This document shows, piece after piece, positions 17,901 through 23,730 of a stretch of DNA of 64,000 nucleotides. The notes beneath the pieces are model-generated. The model was given only the letters and a program-made list of their open reading frames with translations, did no database searches and was not told the origin of the DNA. Position numbers and translations under genes: made by a program. The first letter of the stretch is position 1. Each line of letters opens with the position of its first letter. The DNA comes from DAINBT01 sp036732785 (GTDB taxonomy: Bacteria > Planctomycetota > Phycisphaerae > Sedimentisphaerales > SM23-30), in NCBI GenBank assembly GCA_964537505.1, contig CAZICK010000006.1, forward strand, positions 1 to 64,000. Reading direction: 5' to 3'.

Positions 17901-19229
17901 ACCATTGACGGCGGCCATGAACTGAGTGTCGATGCCGGACAGGGCAATGTCATTTTTGGTAATGATATTGGGGCTGATACTGCGTTGGCTTCGCTCGAGA
18001 CAGCGAACACAGGGATCGTTGAGTTCAACTCTACAGTTACGACGACAGGAGATATCAAGCTCGGCGATGTTATGGAGATTCCGGACTCGGCGACGATTTA
18101 CAAGAAGACCTCCGGAGATCTCATATTCAAGACAAACGGCGGCGAATTTCGCATGGAATCTCATCAGAAGCTGAGTTTGGTTGACGGCAACCTGGTGATT
18201 GAAACGGATGGGGGCGATGTATATCTGGGTGATCTGAGCGTAGGCGGAAATATTACGGTTGATGCCGGCGATGGCGAGATTCACCTGCAGTTGCGGGATG
18301 TTTCAGACCTGCTGGTGTTCGATTACGATTCCGGTTATGGGGTCAAGGAAGAACCAGTTGAGGACAGAGGGCTCGACTTTGTGGCTACCGGATGGATCAA
18401 GTTGCTGGGCAGTGATGTGAAACTGGAGGGTGACGGTCCGAACCCGCAATTTGCGACAGGTGATATATCCGCGAGTGAGGGTACTTCGGGTTATGTGAAT
18501 CGTCAGATGTCGTTTGTGCCATTATTGTACGATCCGGCCAGTGGTTTGATGGTGGTTTTGGATTTGCAGGCCAGCGGGGTGACTACGGCTAACGCAGCAG
18601 AAGCTCTGGCTGGTGTTTTGGAAGAGCAACGGCCGATGGTATCAATGGCATCCACCCTCAATCCGGCCCTGTTGGAACAGTTGGTCCGGCTGGGTATCAA
18701 TGCCCGTCCTGGCAGCGCAATCACCGGCGACGGAATTAGTTACACAATATTCAACGATGTTGACTACGTATGCAAACTTCTGAACGAGGTTTGTGAGGTC
18801 TCTCCAGGCAGGCTTTCGGCTGATTTGACCGCCGAAGCGCTGGACAACTACTGGAAATTGTTCTGGGAGAAGACCGAAGAAGGTATGGAAGCACGGGCGC
18901 CTGAGATAAGCAGGGTTCTGCAGGAAGCATTAAACGCTTTCAAATCGCAGACCGATGTCAAGGAGTTCGATCCGCTGGCCTTCAGAAAACATCTTGAAGG
19001 CGTCGGCGGAGAAGCTTTAAGATACGTCAATACGTTCAGGAATCTATTTATCAAGATCAGGATGATGGGGCTGACGAGATACGAGTTCAAGCCCGTAAAG
19101 GATGTTTTGTTGAGGGATATAGAATTACGATGGGATGGCGAGATGATAGGTATGGATGAGTTGGAAAAATTGATCAGGGGACCAAGTAGTTATGATTATC
19201 TGTTGACCTGGTCTATCCCGGGGGTATAA
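8967..19229 (+). CDS. Giant TpsA-type filamentous haemagglutinin-like exoprotein
   Basis: 3,420 residues from ATG 8967 (AGAGGGAAAG upstream; an in-frame TTG at 8916 would add 17 residues). An extended leader ends in a hydrophobic stretch and APAWA near residue 53. Next comes the haemagglutination-activity (TPS) domain, about 54-210, with the NPAGVFF hallmark. Region about 608-935 resembles a right-handed parallel beta-helix (NGTYTENVTID, NWWGHATG). About 1,878-2,695 is built of some nine repeats of roughly 85-90 residues each (GNVTGGNNVTF ... LDKTxxGxLxL ... LVDL). The last about 250 residues (3,172-3,420) are non-repetitive, helix-rich, with two Cys near YVCKLLNEVCEV, and may be an anchor or functional head. 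Secreted to the cell surface or medium by the neighbouring TpsB; role as adhesin or antagonism stick is inference. Two segments are duplicated almost exactly at DNA level. Confidence 0.88.
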   Translation: MVTKIQVNAKERSFSIMGTVKSLVKLRGRGEMAFYLRVLLIAIMVMQPIAPAWAGIKGEKVVHGDVNFARDGDFTRIEASNNSIINYEGFGVLKQETIQFVQPSSASRVLNRVQGPDPSEIAGSLLANGQVYITNPAGVFFAKGALVDVGAIYAAAGNMTNEDFLNNVNHFTDVTGSVINSGTIAADAVNLIGKHVANHGSILADGGTVMLLAGEDVYVGQVGGSIFVKLEGAGADLANSDSTAGVDNSGTVDAKKVVFGAGDLYSMAIRTTGKVKAKEIAVEGGNQGTVVVSGSLDASDADGKGGTIELTGEKVGLFGAEVDASGIGGGGTVLVGGDYQGKGELQTAKQTYVSEDSAIKADAIDTGDGGKVVVWADGKTSYYGSISARGGAQSGDGGQVEVSGKETLNFAGAVDTRAPKGEMGTLLLDPTNIEVVNAGDAETNDLLDVDEFVDPDILPLNDTKIWAGAIEQVAASTNVELRATNDILFNEPVNMINSGSGIVAEAGNDIVVNESITTQSGNVVLTSDAAPYNDGAGSVDINAPINTNGGSFSSSGVDFNNVDGGAITATGGITINHAIATLGDVLDGGGAVSGTVPMVDVVATGGRIQDAVDITADGGTVAVANGTYTENVTIDKSVLLEGSQAGNPVAGRTANGLGESILEGTHTITGSTVSVDGFSFNDPAGGSGNVLVCLDSSSGPISGVTFQHNFMTLGSGDVGIDFGGNGSGNSPIEHVAISDSVFNGPVDQASNPIRIGGWFGTDYGVEITDLAFERNKVDRGSIPVYLNNDNIREFTLSENEFTNTDGVLYVWANAGTAATSTGQLLDFEFTGNDVDGSNSYGVGFDVFGTGLDDDNFDLNDHPVTIANNKFDGIAGKYGFGAVSILSSGFTGMINAERNWWGHATGADHASNPHGTGQGGSPVSDHIDFTPWYATSTTNPTTENVTVTHNPVIAYSDTIQGGIDAALADDMLEIAAGTFSESPVIDKNLTLTVPIGKAQINTLTTNLGTTTGLSGEFEAIMPAPAGFTFNGELMLAGDATLVSGGDAIFNKVGDTGSSSLEVNTGAGAISLNDDITVSKDVTLTGGTIAQNSGTISASKLTATSNSFGSVGNRVNTDVNTLEVNTSGGGAAGVQYIDEADGLVSATLVSNGGRIDLVANGTVADATVTTGGGDAVMEATGGDITSSTVNAGAGSALLNAVNISGSTVTAGPSADLIAGNDISNSGASAANVYMEAGNNVSGFAVNATTATVIATTGNITDTDGQVDVTAGVAGIKAGMSIGAAGNEIDTDVDVLIAMAGNDIYLSEEDDIDIVPGLGIIAGGKVEIVNANGVGIGLGATPVAGGLNFSDGDLLWITSGSLDLVTAGAIVVDGITEVNSDNVNTVTLNADDKILFENNSSEFDGLIAKAANGIDVGVNLTTDDGDLALDGNNDILFANGVQLITTAGAITLDASNGGMTGAGALTLNADNGININDSLTTAGTTVINADTTGLGAGDLEIAFGSTVSTTGNALNITADDIDLLGNLSSGVAATTITDSDGGGIGLGDTAVTNGLNLSGSELERIAAAYLELETAGSITVDDISAVNSNNVGAVTLDAAGSIEFANAPSTFNTLDVQADNGISINEDLATDTGILSLDGDANGSADGSDGIAFADGVTVTSATSLTLATTNGSLTGAGALTLNADNGINIKDSLTTAGTTVINADTTGLGAGDLEIAFGSTVSTTGNALNITADDIDLLGNLSSGVAATTITDSDGDGIGLGTLPVAGRLNLSDVELGNITAGSLDLVTAGVIVVDGITEVNSDNVNTVTLNADDKISFENNPSEFDGLIAKATNGIDVGVNLTTDEADLVLENNFTSTADNMLAKNGNNITLKGTGTFIAANSQAVSASGTIHAEKALTKGTGDLVLKAGVKVDLDDVVTVSGGSLLVAGPVIEAGNDLTGATDVVLDGAVTAVSKITATNNNVTVVGMADVTGAVSAGNDVLMQSSATLRNNVTAGRNVTVAGVADVTGAVSAGNDVLMQSSATLRNNVTGGNSVTFNDVVTLNGGTNQEVNAVAGELHAMKALSKTGAGNLDLKAGSLVNLDGAVNVSSGDLSVTGKVDAESSLTAAGSVTLNSEAALAGNVTGGNNVTFNSAVVLDGATQRIKAGSTLLASQTLTKTETGDLDLEAGSLIDLDGVVSVNAGSLLANGKVDAQSDLIASNDVILQGVANLGGNVTGGGDVIINQAAVLDGGSDQELAAAQTLQADGTLTKTSAGNLVLKGVALVDLNNAVSVDGGSLLVENKVDAEGNLTASGNVTLQGVANLAGNVAGNGVAFIQTVAADGDGVQSFDAGTGTLAASETITKSGNGDLILGGDTLVDLAKTVQVDKGGLTITDAVNADGDLVASGSVLLEGTADLAGDVTGSGVTFAKAVTADGDDQRFDATAGVLSAIGTITKGNSGNLTLGGGTLVNLEKTVHVASGNLTIEDIFAAAGDFIAGNDVNLMADGVLDGGVSQRIDAVGGSLLAGGTITKSGTGELTLGGGTLVNLADDVQVNNGGLIVEDELVAAGDLTASGSVAIEDKATVSGNVTGSSITFAGIVTATGGNQEFDATDGILLASETITKNGSGNLTLSGDTLVDLNKRVSVNVGDLVITDRVDGESELYASGSVKLGDVANLAGNVTGGNNVTLEKAVNLDGAATQEIKAETGTLALATLDKTAAGELVLTANEIDLNGSVSNAGRDIKLQPSSVGQDIQVAGEIIDNGSVLYLSQGDLSNVQNGAALVTIGRDDGSGLVTVGGGGGDVVFNDPVVIQSPMFGGAITVASTLRGADNASITLNGAGATTLNADIVTQGNFVRVKDSVQIGNDVAVMTTDNAGGADITIEGKIDGEPSLTLAAGIGNVTLENKVGESSAPASLAVTGRNISLVDVTTVGSQTYSADELITISGNYNSTGSDIHYGVITRDENGDVLSVEKGNVQLAGDVTVSTAGMVGDDVVFAGTIDGGHELSVDAGQGNVIFGNDIGADTALASLETANTGIVEFNSTVTTTGDIKLGDVMEIPDSATIYKKTSGDLIFKTNGGEFRMESHQKLSLVDGNLVIETDGGDVYLGDLSVGGNITVDAGDGEIHLQLRDVSDLLVFDYDSGYGVKEEPVEDRGLDFVATGWIKLLGSDVKLEGDGPNPQFATGDISASEGTSGYVNRQMSFVPLLYDPASGLMVVLDLQASGVTTANAAEALAGVLEEQRPMVSMASTLNPALLEQLVRLGINARPGSAITGDGISYTIFNDVDYVCKLLNEVCEVSPGRLSADLTAEALDNYWKLFWEKTEEGMEARAPEISRVLQEALNAFKSQTDVKEFDPLAFRKHLEGVGGEALRYVNTFRNLFIKIRMMGLTRYEFKPVKDVLLRDIELRWDGEMIGMDELEKLIRGPSSYDYLLTWSIPGV
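13041..13175 (+). repeat. Dispersed in-frame repeat in tpsA (copy 1 of 2)
   Basis: About 135 bp that recur at 14310-14444 (offset 1,269 bp, 423 codons) with few substitutions; encodes LDLVTAGxIVVDGITEVN and following residues. Confidence 0.8.
13341..13579 (+). repeat. Near-identical 239-bp duplication in tpsA (copy 1)
   Basis: Matches 13986-14224 with an exact offset of 645 bp (215 codons). Only a few substitutions are seen, all in the first 50 bp; the remaining roughly 190 bp appear identical, unlike the diverged repeats around them. Confidence 0.9.
13986..14224 (+). repeat. Near-identical 239-bp duplication in tpsA (copy 2)
   Basis: Second copy of the block at 13341-13579, in the same frame. 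High identity points to a recent duplication or ongoing gene conversion. Confidence 0.9.
14850..15065 (+). repeat. 108-bp tandem duplication in tpsA, 2 copies
   Basis: 14850-14957 and 14958-15065 are consecutive 108-bp units (36 codons), encoding VTVxGxADVTGAVSAGND and LMQSSATLRNNVT twice with only a handful of substitutions. Confidence 0.85.
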
Positions 19230-19288
19230 TCGGAGTCTCGTGCGGTTGCTGTTTGATGACGCCAATATCTTTGGTATGCGTGGCCAAG

Positions 19289-19317
19289 TGGCAATTTCGC
19301 AAGAGTCTGGATATAAT
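19289..19317 (+). promoter_or_regulatory. Weak candidate promoter before tssA
   Basis: TATAAT at 19312-19317 with TGGCAA (19289-19294) 17 bp upstream, inside the 175-bp gap between tpsA and tssA. The -35 is poor, so read-through from tpsA or another promoter remains possible. Confidence 0.3.
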
Positions 19318-19404
19318 ATGGAAGGCCCCTGACGGCGATCATGATGAAGAGTTTTCATTTTATAGTATTTTGCTGGTTGATAGAGAGGAATCGGACGCGT
19401 TTTT

Positions 19405-20475
19405 ATGGGTGAGATTGATATTGAAAGTCTGCTGAGCGAAGTGAGTCCGGAATTGCCCTGTGGGGAAGATTTGACATACGATCAGGCTTATCTGGAATTG
19501 GAGCGGATGTTTCAGAGCAGTTCGACAGGGATGGTCGAATCTGGAGAGGAAGTTTCAGAAGAGCCGAACTGGCAGGAGGCTCGCAATCGCTGTGTCGAGC
19601 TGCTGGGTCGGATGAAGGAGCTTCGTTTGATTTTGTATCTCACGCTGTCTCTTCTGAGGACAGACGGTCTCTCCGGCTTAAATGGCGGGTTGGCGGTGTT
19701 GCGTGGCGTACTGGAGCGGTTCTGGGACCATGTTTATCCTCAACTGGACCCCGAGGACAACAACGATCCCCTGGAACGGGTGAACATTATCGCGTCAATT
19801 GCCCCTGTGGCGGGTAGTTATCAGGACCCGATGATGTTCAAACAGCGGCTGTTTGAAGCGCCACTGTGTAACTCCCGCAGACTGGGGAAATACGGTTATC
19901 GCGATATATTGATTGCCCGTGGCGAGATTACCGTGCCTGTCGAGGAAGGGACCAAATTGCCGGATATGGCGATACTCGATGCGGCCTTTGACGACGTTGA
20001 GACAGAAGAGTTGCAGGCGACCAACAAGGCTGTCTCAGAGGCCATCGATCATATCAAAGCTATCGAGAATATACTGAATGATCGTGTGGGTGTGGGCAAG
20101 GCTCCCAATCTCAGTGGTTTCCAAAAGGCTCTGACAGACGTTCAAAAGTGCGTGGGCGGTTATTTGGCCAAGCGGGGATATGGTCAGACCAGTTCCGAGC
20201 GACAGGGGCCAACCGGGGAAGATGCGGGTCAGGCGGCAGGGGCGAAGCCGATTTCCGGTGAAATCTGCTCGGATCAGGATGTTCTGCTGGCGTTGGAGAA
20301 GATATGTCAGTATTATGAGCGGAATGAACCGTCCAGTCCGGTGCCGTTGTTGCTGCGGCGTGCCCGGCGACTGGTATCAAAGAGTTTCATGGATATTATC
20401 CGTGATGTTTCGCCAGATTCATTAGGGCAGATTGAAAATATAACAGGTATTGACAGAGGGGAAGCGGAAGGTTAA
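19405..20475 (+). CDS. tssA: Type VI secretion protein TssA (ImpA N-terminal family)
   Basis: 356 residues. TssA proteins guide baseplate assembly and prime sheath/tube polymerisation. The N-terminal ImpA region is clear: an early PCGEDLTYD motif (about 18-26), then NWQEARNRCVELL and RLILYLTLSLLRTDGLSGL, and a loop EFWDHVYPQLDP-like (here RFWDHVYPQLDP). The C-terminal third is a low-conservation helical part ending near residue 345, matching short TssA forms without a long ring-forming extension. Start ATG with AGAGGAA 14-20 nt upstream. First gene of the T6SS locus, separated from tssB by 278 bp carrying its own promoter. Confidence 0.92.
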   Translation: MGEIDIESLLSEVSPELPCGEDLTYDQAYLELERMFQSSSTGMVESGEEVSEEPNWQEARNRCVELLGRMKELRLILYLTLSLLRTDGLSGLNGGLAVLRGVLERFWDHVYPQLDPEDNNDPLERVNIIASIAPVAGSYQDPMMFKQRLFEAPLCNSRRLGKYGYRDILIARGEITVPVEEGTKLPDMAILDAAFDDVETEELQATNKAVSEAIDHIKAIENILNDRVGVGKAPNLSGFQKALTDVQKCVGGYLAKRGYGQTSSERQGPTGEDAGQAAGAKPISGEICSDQDVLLALEKICQYYERNEPSSPVPLLLRRARRLVSKSFMDIIRDVSPDSLGQIENITGIDRGEAEG

Positions 20476-20496
20476 AGTACTTATTTCAGAAGCGTA

Positions 20497-20508
20497 TCCA
20501 AGCTTGGA
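20497..20508. promoter_or_regulatory. 12-bp perfect palindrome after tssA
   Basis: TCCAAGCTTGGA, 22 nt after the tssA stop and about 35 bp upstream of the candidate tssB promoter. No T-run follows, so it is more like an operator or weak hairpin than an intrinsic terminator. Confidence 0.35.
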
Positions 20509-20543
20509 CGTTTAAGTGTGCCCGAATAAAAGGGTTATCGGTC

Positions 20544-20572
20544 CTGGCACATAGAGCCACAGTTTTTATAAT
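20544..20572 (+). promoter_or_regulatory. Candidate sigma-70 promoter for tssB-tssC
   Basis: CTGGCA (20544-20549), 17-bp spacer, perfect TATAAT (20567-20572). The leader to tssB would be about 175 nt and includes a small hairpin CCAGC-TTAT-GCTGG near 20586-20599. Confidence 0.5.
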
Positions 20573-20753
20573 AACAAGAACTTTCCAGCTTATGCTGGGC
20601 CGGATTCTGCCGGAGGCAAGTCAGAGGACTTATCTATATACCAATGTTGCCCAATATTACAAATTCCTGTGCCATGAACCTACAGGAGTCATGAAGAATT
20701 AAAGGCGTAGGCTCAAAAAGAGTTGTTATAAGTTTATTTAGAAAGGGTCAATT

Positions 20754-21284
20754 ATGGCGAAACAAAGCTCTCAGAAATTTATTGCCCGGAACCGAGCTCC
20801 GCGAGTGCAGATCGAATACGATCTGGAGCTATATGGAGCGGAGAAAGCAGTCAATCTTCCATTTGTAATGGGTGTGATGGCTGACCTGTCCGGCAAGCCG
20901 GCCGAGGCACTGCCTTCGGTTGCGGATCGGAAGTATTTGGAAATAGATGTGGACAATTTTGACAGCCGTTTGAAATCCATGAAGCCCCGCGTTGCTTTTC
21001 AGGTGCCCAACACGCTTACCGGCGAAGGGAACATGTCTGTTGATATCACCTTCGAGAGCATGGACGATTTTTCTCCGGCGGCGGTGGCCCGGAAGGTAGA
21101 TTCTTTGAATAAGCTGCTGACCGCTCGGACGGAGTTGTCAAACCTGTTGTCCTATATGGATGGAAAAGGCGGTGCGGAAGAGCTGATAGCCAAGCTAATG
21201 AAAGATGAAGCATTGCTGAAAGCTCTGACATCTGCTCCAAAACAAGAAGATTCTGCCAATACGGAGGAACAATCCAATGGTTGA
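20754..21284 (+). CDS. tssB: T6SS sheath small subunit TssB (VipA/ImpB)
   Basis: 176 residues, the usual TssB length. TssB pairs with TssC to build the contractile cytoplasmic sheath. The family signature is clear near the N-terminus: RVQIEYDLELYGAEK, then LPFVMGVMADLSG (about 38-50) and FDSRLKSMKPR (about 71-81). The C-terminus ends in a polar tail rich in Glu, Gln and Asn. AAAGGG lies 6-11 nt before the ATG. The stop overlaps tssC by 8 nt, so the two subunits are translationally coupled as in most T6SS. Confidence 0.97.
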   Translation: MAKQSSQKFIARNRAPRVQIEYDLELYGAEKAVNLPFVMGVMADLSGKPAEALPSVADRKYLEIDVDNFDSRLKSMKPRVAFQVPNTLTGEGNMSVDITFESMDDFSPAAVARKVDSLNKLLTARTELSNLLSYMDGKGGAEELIAKLMKDEALLKALTSAPKQEDSANTEEQSNG

Positions 21285-22779
21285 TCCAAAACAAGAACAA
21301 GAAGCACAACCACAAGCACAAGTTGAGACGATGGAGGTTGGTGAGTTTGGAAACCTCCTCAAGAAGGAATTCAAGCCCAAATCCGACCGGGCCAGAGAAG
21401 CAGTCGAATCGGCGGTCAGGACATTGGCCGAGCAGGCGCTGGCCGAGACAGCACTGATTTCTGACGATGCAGTAAAGTCCATTGAGAGCATTATCGCGGA
21501 AATCGACAAGAAGCTTTCGGATCAGATAAACGCGATCATTCACCATGAGGACTTTCAGAAGTTGGAAGGTTCCTGGCGTGGGCTTCACTACCTTGTAAAC
21601 AATACCGAGACGGACGAGACGCTCAAGATTCGTGTGTTCAATATTTCCAAGAAAGATTTATCGAAGACGCTCAAGAAGTTCAAAGGCACGGCCTGGGACC
21701 AGAGCCCTATTTTCAAAAAGCTATACGAAGAGGAATACGGCAGTCCCGGCGGTGAACCGTACGGCACGCTTGTGGGCGATTACTTTTTCGACCATAGCGC
21801 TCCGGATGTAGAGCTTCTGGGTGAGATAGCCCAGATAGCTGCGGCGGCACATGCTCCATTTATTTCGGCGGCTGCGCCGTCCCTGATGAATATGGATTCG
21901 TGGCAGGAATTGAGCAATCCTCGTGATTTGACCAAGATATTCGGGACGGCTGAGTATGCTGCCTGGCGGTCCATGAGGGATTCGGAAGATGCCCGCTATG
22001 TCGGTTTGACGATGCCGAGGGTTCTGGCCCGGATGCCCTACGGGGCAGGTACAAATCCCGTCGCGGAATTTGCTTTTGAAGAAGACACAGGAGCGGCGGA
22101 TCACTCCAGGTATCTCTGGGCGAACGCGGCTTATGCTATGGGCGCCAATATAAACAAGTCGTTCAAGCAGTTTGGCTGGTGTTCGCAGATTCGCGGGGTT
22201 GAAAGCGGCGGGATGGTCCAGGGTCTGCCATGCCATACCTTTCCGACCGATGACGGTGGCGTGGATATGAAGTGCCCCACCGAAATTGCGATCACCGACC
22301 GTCGTGAGGCGGAATTGGCCAAGAACGGTATGATGCCCCTGTCGCACTGGAAAAACACCGATTATTCTGTGTTTGTCGGTGCTCAGTCACTGCAAAAGCC
22401 GGCGGAATATGAAGATCCCGATGCCACGGCCAATGCCAATTTGGCTGCCCGGCTGCCCTATCTGTTCGCTACCTGCAGGTTCGCACACTTTCTCAAATGC
22501 ATAGTAAGGGATAAGGTTGGCTCGTTTAAGGAACGTGCGGATATGGAGAAGTGGCTGAACAACTGGATTATGAAGTATGTCGAGCCGGACCCGTCTAATG
22601 CGACCGAAGAGGCGAAGGCACGGCGTCCTTTGGCGGCAGCGGAAGTTGTGGTAGAGGATGTAGAGGGCGACCCGGGATATTACGCGGCGAAGTTTTACCT
22701 GAGGCCGCATTACCAGCTTGAAGGTTTGACCGTTTCGTTGCGTTTGGTTTCGAAATTACCTTCGGCTAAAAGCGGCTAA
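21277..22779 (+). CDS. tssC: T6SS sheath large subunit TssC (VipB/ImpC)
   Basis: 500 residues, full length. Family marks include the early helix LAETALISDDAVKSIES and IIHHEDFQKLEGSWRGLHYLV (split here around residues 88-108), GTPYGTLVGDY-like (GEPYGTLVGDY), PFISAAAPSLMNMDSW, GAGTNPVAEFAFEE and the C-terminal YYAAKFYLRPHYQLEGLTVSLRLVS strand set. Forms the sheath with TssB. GGAGG sits 9 nt before the ATG, inside the end of tssB. No truncation or frame problem is seen. Confidence 0.97.
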   Translation: MVDPKQEQEAQPQAQVETMEVGEFGNLLKKEFKPKSDRAREAVESAVRTLAEQALAETALISDDAVKSIESIIAEIDKKLSDQINAIIHHEDFQKLEGSWRGLHYLVNNTETDETLKIRVFNISKKDLSKTLKKFKGTAWDQSPIFKKLYEEEYGSPGGEPYGTLVGDYFFDHSAPDVELLGEIAQIAAAAHAPFISAAAPSLMNMDSWQELSNPRDLTKIFGTAEYAAWRSMRDSEDARYVGLTMPRVLARMPYGAGTNPVAEFAFEEDTGAADHSRYLWANAAYAMGANINKSFKQFGWCSQIRGVESGGMVQGLPCHTFPTDDGGVDMKCPTEIAITDRREAELAKNGMMPLSHWKNTDYSVFVGAQSLQKPAEYEDPDATANANLAARLPYLFATCRFAHFLKCIVRDKVGSFKERADMEKWLNNWIMKYVEPDPSNATEEAKARRPLAAAEVVVEDVEGDPGYYAAKFYLRPHYQLEGLTVSLRLVSKLPSAKSG

Positions 22780-22796
22780 GGATAACTATTAAGAGA

Positions 22797-22827
22797 TTGA
22801 CACGATCTGAACGAATTACGGTTTTAT
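22797..22827 (+). promoter_or_regulatory. Candidate promoter for hcp
   Basis: Perfect TTGACA (22797-22802) 17 nt after the tssC stop, followed after 19 bp by TTTTAT (22822-22827). Hcp is usually made in large excess, so a separate promoter is plausible; the -10 and spacing are imperfect. Confidence 0.4.
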
Positions 22828-22882
22828 AGCGTTTTGTTTTTTGTGTAAGATAACTAATTGTTTTTGGAAGGAGCAGTTTATT

Positions 22883-23368
22883 ATGGCAGGCGATAGTTAC
22901 ATGAAAATTGACGGGATAGATGGTGAGAGTACCGACAAGGGACATGAAAAGTGGATTGAGCTACTTTCTTACAGTCATGGAATGTCACAACCGTCCGTGA
23001 AATCTACCAGTAGCGGCGGCGGGCGTACCTCCGGCAGGGTGAACATAAAGGAATTCACTGTTGTCAAGATGATTGACAAATCGAGCCCGACGCTGGCGGC
23101 GTATTGTTGCGATGGAAAGCACATTCCAACGATTATGATCGAACTGTGTGAAGCCAGTGGCGACAAACACAAATATATGATGTTTAAGTTGACGGATGTT
23201 ATTATCAGTTCGATAGAAATCGGTGGCGGCGGCGGCGGAAGAGGGACCGAGACGGTGACCTATAATTTTGGGAAGATTCAATGGGAGTACACACCTCTGG
23301 ATCATACGGGCAAAGCTGGGGCTGCCATCCAGGCCGGATGGAACCTGGAACAAAATGTGAAGATATAG
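22883..23368 (+). CDS. hcp: T6SS inner-tube protein Hcp (TssD)
   Basis: 161 residues from ATG 22883, fixed by AAGGAG at 22868-22873; the frame is open upstream but no other start has a ribosome site. Hcp hexamers stack into the expelled tube and chaperone small effectors in their lumen. Typical marks: MKIDGIDGESTDKGHEKWIELLS-type start (MKIDGIDGES, about 7-16), then a Gly/Ser loop (STSSGGGRTSGR), the KMIDKSSPTLAAYCCDGKHI region and the Gly-rich loop IGGGGGGRGTETVTYNFGKI. Followed by a 362-nt non-coding gap and then a predicted protease, a common arrangement for Hcp-dependent effectors. Confidence 0.95.
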   Translation: MAGDSYMKIDGIDGESTDKGHEKWIELLSYSHGMSQPSVKSTSSGGGRTSGRVNIKEFTVVKMIDKSSPTLAAYCCDGKHIPTIMIELCEASGDKHKYMMFKLTDVIISSIEIGGGGGGRGTETVTYNFGKIQWEYTPLDHTGKAGAAIQAGWNLEQNVKI

Positions 23369-23445
23369 TGTTCAGGCAGTATCAGCCTTGCTGTTTTAGT
23401 CGCGGATACTCAGCGGTGACATGACGATGAGATATTTTGTGGTTA

Positions 23446-23474
23446 CCTGTCTTGGCTCGTTCTGCCAAGACAGG
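23446..23474 (+). terminator. Perfect 11-bp hairpin downstream of hcp
   Basis: CCTGTCTTGGC (23446-23456) and GCCAAGACAGG (23464-23474) pair perfectly around a 7-nt loop, 77 nt after the hcp stop. There is no T-run directly after it, so it may instead protect the hcp mRNA 3' end or attenuate read-through into the effector gene. Confidence 0.45.
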
Positions 23475-23601
23475 GCGAGGGGTCTTCGATTTTATATCGG
23501 GGCCGGGGAGCGTGGGTCTGTATCTTTTTTCTGCCAACCTGTATGGCGATGTAGCGCTGAGGATTGTGTGTGACGGGCGTTTTGCAGAACTCCAGGGAAG
23601 C

Positions 23602-23723
23602 TTTGAATAAAGGAGGTGGCATAGCCACTTTTTCTGTTCCATAAGGTTGGCCAATGGCCGCTCCCGTTGGTCGCTCGCTGGAATGGTAAAGCCACGAACT
23701 TAAAGAGGTTTTGAATAAAGGAG
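23602..23723 (+). repeat. Duplicated ribosome-binding leader plus small terminator-like hairpin
   Basis: TTTGAATAAAGGAG occurs at 23602-23615 and again at 23710-23723, where it serves the gene starting at 23731. The first copy is followed not by a start codon but by AGGTGGC-ATA-GCCACTT plus further T (about 23614-23634), a compact terminator-like hairpin. Confidence 0.6.
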
Positions 23724-23730
23724 TTATCAG

